Below the pieces are notes generated by a model that was not told the DNA's origin, did not search any database, and saw nothing but the letters and a program-made list of their open reading frames with translations. Position numbers and translations under genes: made by a program. 64,000 nucleotides of DNA, taken from the NCBI GenBank assembly GCA_023055505.1, contig JALIRH010000039.1, positions 3,243,505-3,307,504 on the forward strand. The letters run 5' to 3'. Below are positions 38,780 through 50,780 of the stretch, one piece after another; position 1 is the stretch's first letter, and every line of letters begins with the position of its first letter. Source of the stretch: Callipepla californica brunnescens (lineage: Eukaryota; Chordata; Aves; Galliformes; Odontophoridae).

Positions 38780-38858
38780 GGGATTTTAAGCCTCGAGTAT
38801 TGTGTTGGGATTATTGGTGGCAAACCCAAGCAGTCGTATTACTTTGCTGGATTTCAAG
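38780..38858 (+). CDS. ATG4C: ATG4C coding exon 7 (residues 312-337)
   Basis: The acceptor is TGCTTGTAG|GGGATT and the donor TTTCAAG|GTTAGT. It encodes GILSLEYCVGIIGGKPKQSY followed by YFAGFQ, invariant in the family. 79 nt. Confidence 0.96.
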
Positions 38859-39521
38859 GTTAGTATTTTAATATGTTATGTCTCTTCAATATTTTTCTTT
38901 AACAGTTAGGAAGTTAATATAGGGCCAGTGGGAAATAGCATGATTAAAATAGCAAAATGAGTACCTTATTAATTCATCATGTCTACCAAAGTCCATTCAT
39001 TTGTCATTTACCTCGTATAGTAATTGGATTCTGTAAGATGTACATTTAATTTCCCTTGTTGCATAAACAAGGCATAATTTATCTGTTTCACCAAACTTGA
39101 GGAGCCTTCGCCGTTCCTATCTGGCAGTTCTTATTTACGTATTTACTTTTTGCTAGTTTAAGTGGTGGTAGTTGATGCTCAGATGACAAGCAATATATTC
39201 TTCCTGTCAGGATGAAGCAGCGCAATGCATTTTTCATATGCAAACTCCAGAATATAATTGTATGTTTGTGAAAGTAATTTTATCACCAAAAATTAAATGA
39301 CAGTCTCATCACTTTATAAAAATTCTGCTTATACAAGCATATTTGATTATGCAAAAGTTAATCTGTCCTGCAAAAACCTATGCTTCAGTCAATGAATATC
39401 AGCCTGGCAAGCAGTTACTTGCTGGTGTTTTTTTTCAGCTGTTCTGCATAGAAATTGGATTGTAAGCAGTGTAATAATAAGGTGTTTTTTGAATTACTTG
39501 TCTTCTGTTTTGTCCTTGTAG
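38859..39521 (+). other. ATG4C: ATG4C intron 8
   Basis: A 663 bp AT-rich intron. I see nothing else in it. Confidence 0.75.
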
Positions 39522-39598
39522 ATGACAGTTTGATTTACATGGATCCTCATTACTGCCAATCTTTTGTAGATGTCAGCATAAAGGATTTCCCTCTTGAG
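39522..39598 (+). CDS. ATG4C: ATG4C coding exon 8 (residues 338-363, catalytic Asp/His)
   Basis: The acceptor is GTCCTTGTAG|ATGACAG and the donor CTTGAG|GTACTA. It encodes DDSLIYMDPHYCQSFVDVSI followed by KDFPLE. Asp345 and His347 complete the C54 catalytic triad with Cys111, at the human positions. Confidence 0.96.
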
Positions 39599-42500
39599 GT
39601 ACTATGGATATAGACCTGGCACTGTTTTCTTCCCATATGAATCAAACACTAATTATTTAGAGATGTTCTAGCTAGCTGCATCTTTATGGTTTTACAGTTA
39701 CGAGTTATTTCTCAGAGCTCTGCCCTTCTTGATAGGCCTGTAATCAACAAAAATGACCAGAGGTGAAAAACACCGTACAAGGTTTTAATTTTTACATCAT
39801 TAACTTACATCCTTTTATTTTTAATGATTGGAAGACGGCAAAACTAGATGACTGTGTTACTGACATATTTTTCTACTGGAGAAGAGGGACAATAGTTGGA
39901 GATCTTGAACCCGATTAAGTTGGATACGTATTGGGTCTGTTCATTTTTGGTCGTGTTTTCATAATTTTATTGTGTTGTAAATTCAAGTTGCACATCATTG
40001 AGAGAATCACTGAGGTATTCAGTAGCAGGTCCCTGTAGTCAGTTTGGAAGCAGAGTTTCTTCTTTAACGAGTTTTACTATTTTTAATCAAGCTGTCTGAG
40101 GGTATTGGTGCTGAGGTTGTCCTTTCTTTCCCTTCCAGCCCTTTTTAGGCCATGACTTTCTTGGCACAGCTGTAATGTGTCTGTGCCTAGGTGTTAAAAA
40201 TCCCCCTCTTTATTTTATAGTACCGTTTTCCCTTTTCTTTAACTTCTTTCCAAATAACTTGCATTGAAAATAGATAGAGCTTCAAGGAGGTTATTAAAGG
40301 ACTCCATTTACAAGCACCATGGGAAAACATTATCAGCTGCCGAAGTTCAATAGCCACAGTACTCACAGTAAAAGCACTCGGTGCCATCTGTACAAACTCT
40401 CCTTGATCTTGGTGTGCCCAGCTTCCTCTTGAACTCCCAGGCTCCTCAGAGCAGCTCTTAGCAAGTTGGAAACGCATGCTGGGTGCACTCACTGCTTAGG
40501 ACAGCATCCAGGGTTCTGGAACAGAGTTGGATATTAGTGCTAATTCCTCACGCCGCTGCATTCTGCACTTCAGCACTCCCGGAGTGGAAATGCAGCTTCA
40601 GAAAAAAACAAACTGCATTTAAATAAGGAAGCGGGGTACATACGTGTGTGTGCTACCCCCTGAAATACTGTCCCTTAACACCAGATTCTTGAAGGTTTGC
40701 AGTGAGGCCCTGTAAAAAGTGGAAGTGCATCTCAAGCAGCCCTTCAACTCCCAACTCAGAAACAGAATAGGTGTTCTTAAATGGACTGGCTGCGCTTAGT
40801 ACACAAGTCAAATGGTGTATAATGAAGTTTTGTATCTTCACGGCCTCTGGTTTGTGTAGCAGCTAGGAGTTAACTTCAACTGAAAGACAACAATGGAGTG
40901 AGTGTCAGTTTTCCTGTTACTGCAATAGAAAGAAATGCCTGTTAACATACCAATTCCAAGGAGGTAATATTTGAGTGTTGATCACAGTATCTTAATGAAA
41001 ACACCATTAAGAAGTAGTTAGGGAAAGAGATTACATATATCAAAGGGCTAATGTTAAATCCTAGGGCTGAGTTAAAGCAAATACGTATTTTTCAGTATCA
41101 GTGCTTAGCAATGTGCTGTAGCTGGTGTGACATACCATGTGGAATTCTGAGGTCCTCTAGAAGATTGGAGGGTTCTGAATTCAGAAAAGGAGCACAGCTG
41201 CAATTTTAGTTTCAGCTGAATGTATCAGAAAATACCTCTAAAAACAACATGAGTTTCTGCCTTTGGATTTTTCCTGTTGAGGTATTTGAAAGAAGAGTTG
41301 TTGAGCACTGCTTTGTGGCAGCAGCCAGCGATTATAACCAGGCATCTTTGCCCCTTAATGCTAATAACTGCTGTAAAATACAGCGCCTTCTCTGAAGATT
41401 TTACAGTTTAATTGGGCAAGCCAGACAAAAGGTGGGGAGAGCACAGCAACGTGGAGCTGAAGTGACTTCCTTAAGGTCGCACTGCAGCTCGGTGGCCGAG
41501 CTGCAGAAATTACAAATCTTTTTGTCTTCTGTTCCCATGACTAATTCTCCACGTTGTGCTGCAGGCTGGCACTCGTATGAATTCCCAAATAATAATAAGG
41601 TTTTAAAATGTATTGTGAAGGTACGCGGGCTGCCAGCTTGGCTCGATCGCACCGTAATGCTTTTCTGCAGGCGGAAAATATATTGCAATTTAATGCTTAG
41701 TGCATTTAATAGTATTATATCTTTGTCCAGAAATGTCAAAAGTAAACAGAAATTGCTTTCTTAGTGTGGATAGTTGCTTGTTAGATTTATCTGTAGGGAG
41801 TATTTTCAAAATTGACAAATTGTCCAGAATAAGTTGGAAATCAATCCACTCTGTATTGGCTTCCAGGATCCATTTGTTTGGAGGAGTGGAAAAAAAATGC
41901 CTACCCACTTCTCTTTGTTGTGCGGTGATTTGTGTGGCATTAAGAACACTGCCCTGAACAGTGCAGCTGCAGCAGTACAGCAGCACAACTGCAGTTAGAA
42001 CGTTGGTGGTGAAACGGGCTATGTAAGGCAGAATAAATCTGTAACGCATTTAGTGGTTCAGGAATGAATATTCAGCCCCCAGTTCCCGCTTACAAAATCA
42101 GAATTAGGGAAGAAAAGTCAGTTGTGGATAAATATTATTTCTAACGTTTGCTTAGATTGCTGCTTTTTTTTAGCAGAGGTGGAACAGAAACACCTCTCAG
42201 GTTTGTAATCACAGCTGAACAGTGCGTAACGCTGTGGCAGGCAGATGCTCTCACACGAGCTGACCCGTGCTGCCATCTTTCGTGGACTGACTTTGCCTAT
42301 CAAAATAAATACATAAAACTATAAAATGGGTTTCTAGTGTACAGCCCGCTTGGTGTCAGCTGCCAGGGGTTGCTGTTGCTGCAGTGGAGTTGCCCTGGAG
42401 CAGCTGTGATGCTCTGTAGAGGAGCCGTGCTATCGCTGCCGAGTGCTGCGGCGCTGCCGTGTCCACACAGCAGCTGCGGTCGGAGCACTGCTCCTGTTCA

Positions 42501-43476
42501 AATGTGAAGGGAAACGGTGCCAAATATTCGCTGGGGGATATTGATCCCTGTGAGAAGTTGGTGCCCAGATCTGCATTTCAGCACGGCCACGGTGTGCTGG
42601 TGGTGGTTATTTGCAGCCGAGCAGCCGTGGTGCTGCAGAGCAGAGCGGCCAGGCAGCACCGTGTGCCGGCAGTGCTGCCGCCGTGAACCCACAGCACAAC
42701 TTCACCTAAACCACAGTCCCTGTAATAAGTGAGCACACACGTGGCATATATGCATCTGTTCTCACATGTAAATAAAAAAAAGAGTGGCAAGGGTGCTTTT
42801 GGGCTTGTTTGTTTTATCTTCTGTGCCGCGGCTGCTACCAGGATCAGCTCCCAGGGCTGTCACGTCGTCATCTGTCATGGAAAGAGATTTCACATTAAGG
42901 AAAAATATATTGGCGTAAAGCAGAGCGTGCTTTTGTTCAGTCAGTTGCTTTTTCCTACTTGTGGATTACCGTAACACACTTTTGCTCTGTTGTGGTTTTG
43001 TTTTTTTCTTAACCCATTTCATTTACTAAAGGAAAATACGAGAGGTTGGATGGTGCCATTATGTGGCTTTTATAGAGGCTGGGGGAGGGAAGGGGCAATG
43101 GGCGGTGGCAGTAAAGCAGTAATCGTGAGATAGTGCACAAGCTGTTCCTGATTCAATCTGCAGGAAAACATTCACCTCCTGTGCCATGGGAATGTTCACA
43201 AAGTGCTGTTGGGAGCGGAGCGCTGCGATAGATGTCAAAGTAATGTGGTGCTACGAGCAAGTTTGGGGAATGCAGCAGAACTGCGAGGGGCTCTGCACAC
43301 AGAGAGGGGCAGAGTTGCCAGGGAAGAAATAACTTTGAGGATGTGCTGGGTTTTAACACAAATGATACAGGGGGTTGCATGTTAAAGCTGTTAGTTGTGG
43401 AAGAAAAAGCGAACGCTTTGCTCTGTACTGTCCTCAGCCTTCGCTATCTGACGGTTTTTAATCTTGCACGTTGCAG
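39599..43476 (+). other. ATG4C: ATG4C intron 9
   Basis: The largest intron within the coding region (3.9 kb). It carries a MIR-like SINE remnant at 41.38-41.57 kb. No other gene seen; several moderate open frames lie on both strands without recognisable content. Confidence 0.7.
41375..41570 (+). repeat. MIR-family SINE remnant
   Basis: GATTTTACAGTTTAATTGGG, GGAGCTGAAGTGACTTCCTT, AAGGTCGCACTGCAGCTCGG and TGGCCGAGCTG follow the MIR core (TTTTACAGATGAGGAAACTG...TTAAGTGACTTGCCCAAGGTCACACAGCTAG...GGCAGAGCTG). The tail CCCATGACTAATTCTCCACG keeps the MIR ending. An old, diverged copy in ATG4C intron 9. Confidence 0.6.
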
Positions 43477-43596
43477 TCCTTCCACTGTCCTTCTCCCAAA
43501 AAGATGTCGTTCAAAAAAATGGACCCGAGCTGTACGATAGGATTTTACTGTAGGACTGTGCAGGACTTTGAGAAGGCTTCTGAGGAAATAACAAAG
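43477..43596 (+). CDS. ATG4C: ATG4C coding exon 9 (residues 364-403)
   Basis: The acceptor is CACGTTGCAG|TCCTTCC and the donor ACAAAG|GTGGGT. It encodes SFHCPSPKKMSFKKMDPSCT and IGFYCRTVQDFEKASEEITK, the conserved C-terminal part of the protease fold. 120 nt. Confidence 0.96.
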
Positions 43597-45639
43597 GTGG
43601 GTGCCCGGTCTGCAGCCGATGCCTCGGCCAAGCCACGCGTGTGCGTGCTGTGTGTGGGCTGCACTACAGCACTGCAGGAACCATTCTTTTCTTGATATTT
43701 ACCACCGCTTTCACAATCGGGACAAATCCAGTCTGGTTTTCCTTCCATCTACTCCGAGCAGTAGGTAAAAGCAGGGGACAGCAGGGCTGGGTGCAGCAGC
43801 CAGCCCCGCGAGGTGGCACTATTGAAGTGAGAATACTGCTGCAGCCCTGGGCTGAGCTGCCCCGCGCCCGCAGCGCTCTCTGAAAGGCACTGAATCCCTG
43901 GGGAGGGATTTTTTGTTTTGTTTTTTTTTTGTTTGTTTTTAATGGAAATATTTGATCGAGTCCAAATTGTGTATTGTTTCTTGTTAGCGTGAGCGCTGTT
44001 CCTGATTGCGTTGCAATGCAAAGCGGCGCGTTTGTAATTCGGTGACAGTGTTTGGAAGTCAGGCATCCCCCGGGAATGTCCGATCCTTCCACTTGGAAAG
44101 CACAGGTGGAGGTTTACTTAGGTCCGAAGGTAATTGACCTTCTTTTTTTTTTTTTCTTGGTTATTCCAGCATGTGAATGCTTGACTAATCCGCTGTATTA
44201 ACTGTGGTAGTAAATAACCGTGCTTTGGGATTCAAAAAAGAACTAAAAAAGGATTCTGGAGCAGCAAAAATGGTCATGATATTAATATTCTAACCATAGC
44301 AGTTACCACATCCACACCAAAACTGATGTTTGTGTTCAGATTGCCTTGTTAGGTAGCATTAACATTATTGTTAAAGCAACGATTTAATATTTGGTAGATT
44401 TTAATTAGTGGTGAAGTTGTTTCTTTTGATTCTTATACAGAGAAGTAAAAAACATCATTACAAAATCACATGCATTGGAAGTTCTCCTTCTTTCTCCTCT
44501 TTCCTTTTGAGTTTGGAGTGAAGTATATCTGTTTCCCTAAACATACACTGTGAAAACAGTCAGAGCTGACTTAAGTCTGTGTAAGCTGCTTTCCTCGTGC
44601 TTTGGGCAGCTCTCTAATGATAATAACATCATTTTTTGTCAGCGTGTGTCAGACACAGAGGAGAGTTTGGATACAGATACCATCTGAAAAACGTTTTGTG
44701 ATCTTCCAGTCCTTCACATCCTTTGTTTTTTTTCCTGCTCTTCTGTATTTCCTCTCTTTGTTTGCAGTTTGAGTGCTGTAACTCCGGAGCTATTGGCACG
44801 GTGCACTCAGTTCATGTGTGCAGGCTAGGGTAACAAACTCAGAATCTTGCTGCTTTTGTGGCTAAATAGAGATGGGAGAAAAGGTTTTGCTTTTACAGCT
44901 TGAGGATAAACAAATCCAGACTCGAACACTGAAATCCTAAAAATATTTATCCAAACACTGCAGAAATCACCTCACAGTGGCATCTGTAGAACTTGCAAGT
45001 ACAGCAGGCCGACCCACTGGCATTCCTTGTTAGTTACTGCAGCCCTGGGTCCCACTCGTGCTTACTTTGTGCCACATGAGGCGTCCCTGCAAAACAGAGC
45101 AGGAGCCATGTTTCTCGAGTGTGGTCACTGTCTTTGCCCATGGGAGTGGAGTTTCAGCTGTATTAATAATGTCCCAGAGCTGTATAGCTCTTTACTCCAT
45201 ATTATAAACCAAATCCAACTACAGCTGTTCAGAACTGCTGGGTATGAAGTGCTCTTAGAGATGTGAACTTGCACAAATGTACTCTTCAGCACCTTTTCAA
45301 AGTCTCAAAATACATACTTCACTGTATCTCCTCGCCCTTTCCCCAGCTTTCACCTCAAAATAGCCAAAGGTCGTTGTAGGAGACCGGAATTAAGTGGAAA
45401 GTTTCAAAGTGAGAAATGAAGGAATCAGAGTGGCTCATTCACTATCACAAAAAGAAGAAATAGAAGGAAGCGTTTACTTAAAAGGAGGAGGGATGTTTAG
45501 CACGTGCAACGCTTTAATATGACAATTAAAATAATAAAAGATACGTTTTCCATCTCACAGCCATAATTAGATTAAGAGAACTGCTTCCCTTATTCATTTC
45601 CAGCGTAACATCTCACCTGGCCTGTGTTTCACATTGCAG
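43597..45639 (+). other. ATG4C: ATG4C intron 10
   Basis: A 2.0 kb intron with T-rich runs at about 43921-43931 and 44143-44155. No other feature supported. Confidence 0.7.
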
Positions 45640-45810
45640 ATGCTGAAATCTTCGTCCAAGGAGAAATACCCCTTGTTTACTTTTGTAAAGGGCCATTCCA
45701 GAGACTATGACTTTGCTTCCAGTCCACTCCGTGAAGAAAATGACCTTTTCTCTGAGGATGAGAAGAAAAGATTAAAGAGATTTAGTACCGAGGAGTTTGT
45801 CTTGCTCTAA
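45640..45810 (+). CDS. ATG4C: ATG4C coding exon 10 (residues 404-459 and stop)
   Basis: The acceptor is TCACATTGCAG|ATGCTG. It encodes MLKSSSKEKYPLFTFVKGHS then RDYDF, an acidic tail (ENDLFSEDEKK) and the ending RFSTEEFVLL before TAA. Residues 456-459 (FVLL) preceded by two glutamates match a LIR-type ATG8-binding tail, as described for ATG4 proteases. Confidence 0.96.
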   Translation: MLKSSSKEKYPLFTFVKGHSRDYDFASSPLREENDLFSEDEKKRLKRFSTEEFVLL

Positions 45811-46864
45811 GGACATTTCCCACCAGCTTACTGGCAGCTGTCCAGGAGAACACTTACCTTTAAAAAATAAAAACAAAATGTCTCCTCCTCCAGAAAGGCA
45901 AGCCGTGCTGAAATCGGTCTATTTTCCTAAAGATGATAATGTTTTATATGTTAATAGTCTCCAAAATGTCGTTTATAAATGTAGGTACTAATGATTTTGG
46001 TTCACTGCTGGCTGGACGAGCTTCACGCTGTGTTAGTGGCACGGCTTAGGGCCACCTCCTAACAACGTGGCCAGTCCCAGAGCAGACCTGCAGCCCTCGT
46101 GTTCTCCACTCCGTGACAGCTCCTGAGCAATGCTGCTGAACACAGCTGTGGGTTTGGGGCCGTGCTGTAAGGCCAGAGCTCTGACTGCTTCCCTGTTAAG
46201 CCCAGGTAACAGTTGATGTGGTAATTGTGAGTTACTTTCCCACACCACGCTGCTCAGCTGTGAGTTTGGTACAGCAGTAGTAATTGTCAGTTGCAATACT
46301 GATATAATTATATAGGCTGAATCGTGAGTTAAGATACTATTTAGCAGTATGATTTTATAATGGTTTCTCATTAAGCTTGCTTTGGAACCTTAATACGAGG
46401 AGTGAAGATAAAGTATTACCTCGCCCCACAATTTTTAAAGGTTATACTATTAAATTAACTGCAACCAATCAAAGCAGCTGAAGACAATTACTACACGAGC
46501 GGTGTTTGTTTCCTGATCCAGCTCTCAGTGCTGAGGCTCCTTCCCTCCCGGTGCAGCTCCCAGATCAAAGCAGGCGGGGGAGTGGGTGCTTAAAATGTGA
46601 TTCCTTTTCTTTTATATGTTATTACTGTACAAATGATTCCTTGATAGCGCGCGTCCTCAAACCGCAAACAAGTGTACAGGAACAGTTCTGTGTTTTAACA
46701 AAGCAAATGCAGTATTTAAAGTGTGTATTAACGCCGCTTAGAAAATAAAGGTGTGAAACATGAGGTGCGTGCGCCTCGTTCCTATCACATCCTCTAAGAG
46801 TGAATATAACCCAGCAGCTAAAAAAATACTGCGAGGTGTGAATACTGTGTTTATTCGCAATAAA
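45811..46864 (+). terminator. ATG4C: ATG4C 3' UTR and candidate poly(A) signals
   Basis: AATAAA hexamers occur at 45866-45871 (only 56 bp after the stop, with weak GU-rich sequence downstream), 46744-46749 (followed at once by GGTGTG and GGTGCGTGCG) and 46859-46864 (followed by TTTTATTGTTGCGTTGT). The latter two have good downstream GU-rich elements and are the likelier ends. Another AATAAA lies at 47611-47616. Confidence 0.55.
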
Positions 46865-49800
46865 GACAAATTTTATTGTTGCGTTGTAAACCAAATGTTA
46901 ACCCATGCTAAGTGCCATTCAGGCACAGAAGGCACAAATGTTGTCTCTCCAAATAAGCCGTGCGCGCATTCGTTGAAGCACCTTTTTCCCTTTTATGAGA
47001 AGGAGATGACGGATAGTTGGGCTGCAGGCAGAGGCAGGTCGGGCGCGTGCGTCTGCAGGTGCTGATGGAGTTCGCATGCCGAGAAGCCAAAATGAGATTA
47101 TTTGTGGTTTCATTTCTGTTTTCAGAAACAGCAAACAGAGCCGCACGTCGTTTGTCTAAATTAGGAACCTCTGCACGCTTAAATCACGCCGATAATTGGC
47201 ATAATATTTTTACGAGCTGCGTGTATGTGAGGGTGTTTGGCTTGGATCTTACTTAATATTTTTCATTAATAGCCCAGAAGAGGGAGTAAACAACGTATCT
47301 GTGGGATTTAGACATCAAAATGAGGAGAATTGGGTATGTCACCGAGAGCTGGGAAGGAGGACAGTCCCGGTCAGCGAGGCTCCGATTCACGGAGCTCCAG
47401 CAGTAAGTGCACAACTGTCCCCTGCTTCTTCTGGGTGACATCGGATGGGAAATGAGCTGTGTTGTGCTTTCAGGTTTCAGGAGCATTGGAAGGCTGATGC
47501 GTCCCGGCCCTGAGGCCCACACGCACAGCAGAGAGCAATCCTGCACGCGGAGCATTGCTTCAATCGATGATGTCTTTTCCATTTACAACTTCTGTTGTTG
47601 TAGTCATAATAATAAAACGTAATAAGCTTTAGAGACACAGCAGCCTGCGATACTTGCAGTGAAGTCGGGGTGAAACTATGAAAACACAGAGCTGTGCAGT
47701 GGACTTCTGATTGTGGCCTTCCTCTTTTTTCACAGCTCAGGTGCCTGTAGAGCATGGCATGTCCCAAGTGCCTCCGTGCCCACCCCAGGAGCTGGCTGGG
47801 AGCTAAGGGACGTATGTGCCCTCCCGTGCTGCCCTGGCTGGCTCTGGCCTCACGTCAAGCTGCTCGAGGCCTTTGGGTCAGTGGTTTTGTAATGGGAACG
47901 GTCACAAGGAAATAAGAGCCGCAGTGTACGCGTTAGAAGGAGAAATGTCAGTGTACCATCCCGACAGCAAAATGAAAGGGGAGAAACAGTTCCGTTTGTC
48001 TCAGTCATCTTGCAGTGTGTTCATAAAGAAACGTAGCGGTTGAAACATGCAGAGTTTATTCAAATGGGCCTTTCAGACTGAGGGCTGCCACTGTTCGCTT
48101 CGGCTCTTCGATCTGTTACCAAGCCCTTCTCACCACAGTGGTGTTTTGTTCTAAGCTCGCTACCAGCAGCTATTAAAAACTGACGGCTATTTTCAGGCTG
48201 TTTTTCCTGTTTCTCATGCGTGGCTCTAGCACTGAGAAGCCCACTCGTTGCCCTGGTGCTGGAGGCCCATGTACAGTGGTGACACAAGTTAAATCACCAA
48301 GTTACTAGAAATTAATGTTTTTCAGTGACTACAGGGGACTTTAATTGGAAACTATGTTAATCGCAGAGTAATTCCCTTTACCTCGTCCGCATTATCTCCT
48401 GAAAACTGTGCAATTAATTCGTGTCATCACTGTTGCTGCTGCTGCCTTCAAACACAAACCAAAGGAGCATTAGTTACTCCCACGCCCAGCAGTGTCCTCC
48501 TTCCTTAGAGGACTCCACAAACCCCTGCCTGCACAGACCACAGAAAGTGGAGAACAGTGGTTCTTTCCAAAGGAGCTGACTTTGGCCCACCCAATTACCT
48601 TTCTCCTTAGACGGAACGTTTCTCTGTGTGCTTGCAGTATCTAATGCTAGCTTGACACAACCCTAGGACGCTCTATGAGCAGCCAAAGCTCTGTCCTCCC
48701 CTTCTATGGAAGATATTGGCCTCATTGTTCAAAATAATATGAGACATCCAAGTCCCCATCAGCTTGCTGGAAACCCGAACCCTTCACCTTTGCAGAAATG
48801 CTGGTGGAGGTGTCACGGTTGGCCCTGCTGAGCAGGACCAGAAGTGTGGGTATCCCATGGGATGCAACGTGTTGCACAGCACAAGAGCCAGCAGAACAGC
48901 AGTGATGGCTCTCAGAACATTTTAGGATGGCTCTGCCCCATGGTGATAACTGAGTTAACAGTTTCTAAAGAAACTATTCGGGAGGTTTTCCTACTAATTT
49001 TGCTAGTGACAACTCATCGCCATGAAAAACAGCCTGGAAAATTGCAGACCACCTTCTGGAATGTCTCAACAGCAGCTCAGGACCATCGCTAAGGTTGTGT
49101 CCTTGGCTTACAAACTTCCTCCCTTCAGGGAAGACTTCTGCGAGTTGTTTTTTTCCCCATTTGTTTGTTTTACTTAACCATCCCAGCCAAGAAATGCTGG
49201 CAGTGGTCGGCAGGTGAGTGCATCAGATGGTGCCACTGAGAGACCTGTGTTTGAGGATGCAGGGAAGGATCTCCTCTTTGCCATTAATTACAGTAAGGAA
49301 ACGGACTCACTCTGGAGAGCTGATTTATTCCCAGAGTTATTGACAATCTCTTAAACCAAATGATGGAATGAAAGGCAATGGCGAGTTATGAAAGGTCAAT
49401 AATCCCACAAACGAATACAAACAGCCCACCCTGCTTTCTGCTCGTGAAACATTTTCATCCACTGCCAAAAAGATGTAAAGAGACGTGGGAGTGTGGTGGG
49501 ATGGAGCCCTGAGCAATCATCGCTCGACCACATGACTGCTTATCTTCAGGAGACGATTTCTGCTGCCTAATTGAGGCTAACTGAGCTTTCTAAACAGTTC
49601 CCTTCCCTGTTTGTAAGCAGTTCACGGGCAGCTGTAATTGTTTGATTCCACGGTGTGCATAGGAAAAGGAGCTTTACTTAATGACTGCAAAAGCTGTTCT
49701 CATGTGAGAGCTCTCTGCTATTTATTCACACCAGAATTCACAATGCTTCTGTTTGCTATGAATGCTCCTGCAAATAAAAACTTGCTCACTCTAATGTTTA

Positions 49801-50699
49801 TGAATAAATGTGCTCGTAAATGCCATCAAAGCAAATCAGCAGGGCTTTATTTATGCAAGAAGATGCACAAATAAATGTTTGCCGTTTCTGCTTAGCTCTA
49901 GTGGGTGTGCAGGCACGTGCTGAAACCAAGGCTTTGAGCGCTCTCCCCTCAGCATTCACACATTATTTCCCTTCTACTCCTTCCTTACACTCTGATCCTG
50001 CCAGTGAATCCCCATGTCCCAAGGGAACATTATTAAAAGTCAACGTTTTGGGTATTTATCCACACTCAGCAGTTTGTGGGTCAGAGGATAAGGTCACCCA
50101 GGGCAGCAGGAGCACATGTGGGATGCCCGGGATGGGGGCCCTGGGCTCAGGTGGAGAAGAGGCAGCAGCAAGGGAAACTGCAGCCCTGTGCCGTCCTCAG
50201 TGATATCAGATACCCACAGCTTTACTGTGAAGCAAAGGGCTCAGATTTAGTCCTGTATGGGAGAGGTAGGATAGGCTATTGCCACCCCATCCCAGTCAGT
50301 GCCCTAATTAAGCATAAGAGATTTTTTTTTTTCTAAAGCCTAAGTGTCAATTCCTGCTAAAGTGAACTAAAATTGATGTGGAGTTGCTTATTTATGGGAA
50401 GAGGAAGTAGAAAAGGGAGTATTGTCTCTTCTGCGTTACTGTTCCTCTACAAACAAGCCCAGATTTAGTGAAACAATCCATTCTCCTTCATTTCTATGCC
50501 ATAAAGTGACCAGAATTTGGTCCTCGCACGTTACCTGCAGAACATAAGCAAGTTGTGTAGGTTTATAAGTTCCTTTCACAATCTGCTGCTAAGGACGTGT
50601 TATGGGGGTGTATTCCATGGCACAGCCTCTACAGACTGGAAAGGAATATATTCTGAGACTCACCTCACTCCAGGATTCCCCTGCTAGTTCCCTCTTTCA

Positions 50700-50780
50700 T
50701 TAAGATCAGTAGGGACTCTGCTGGCTGTGTGCCACAGGGCTGGACTCGATCCTTCCATCCCTTTCTTTGAGATCAGAGCA
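50700..50780 (+). repeat. Possible CR1 3' scrap
   Basis: GTGCCACAGGGCTGGACTCG followed by ATCCTTCCATCCCTTTCTTTGAGAT resembles the sense-strand CR1 end (GGTTGGACTCGATGATCTT...CCTTCCAACC...). Short and diverged, so uncertain. Confidence 0.35.

Larger units (their letters stand above)
25830..46864 (+). other. ATG4C: ATG4C gene
   Basis: ATG4C (autophagin-3) is a cytosolic cysteine protease of family C54. It cleaves the C-terminal tail of ATG8-family proteins (GABARAP, LC3 groups) and removes them from lipid. Ten coding exons (76, 84, 234, 331, 71, 137, 79, 77, 120 and 171 nt) join in phase through GT-AG junctions to 1,380 nt, i.e. 459 residues plus stop, one residue longer than human. The nucleophile Cys111 lies in [14 protein letters not shown], and Asp345 and His347 in YMDPHYCQ. 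The conserved GDWYGP and GGKPKQSYYFAGFQ segments are present. The protein ends EEFVLL, a LIR-like motif. There is no frame damage, so the gene looks functional. Human ATG4C is weakly active unless its N-terminus is removed. Confidence 0.97.
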
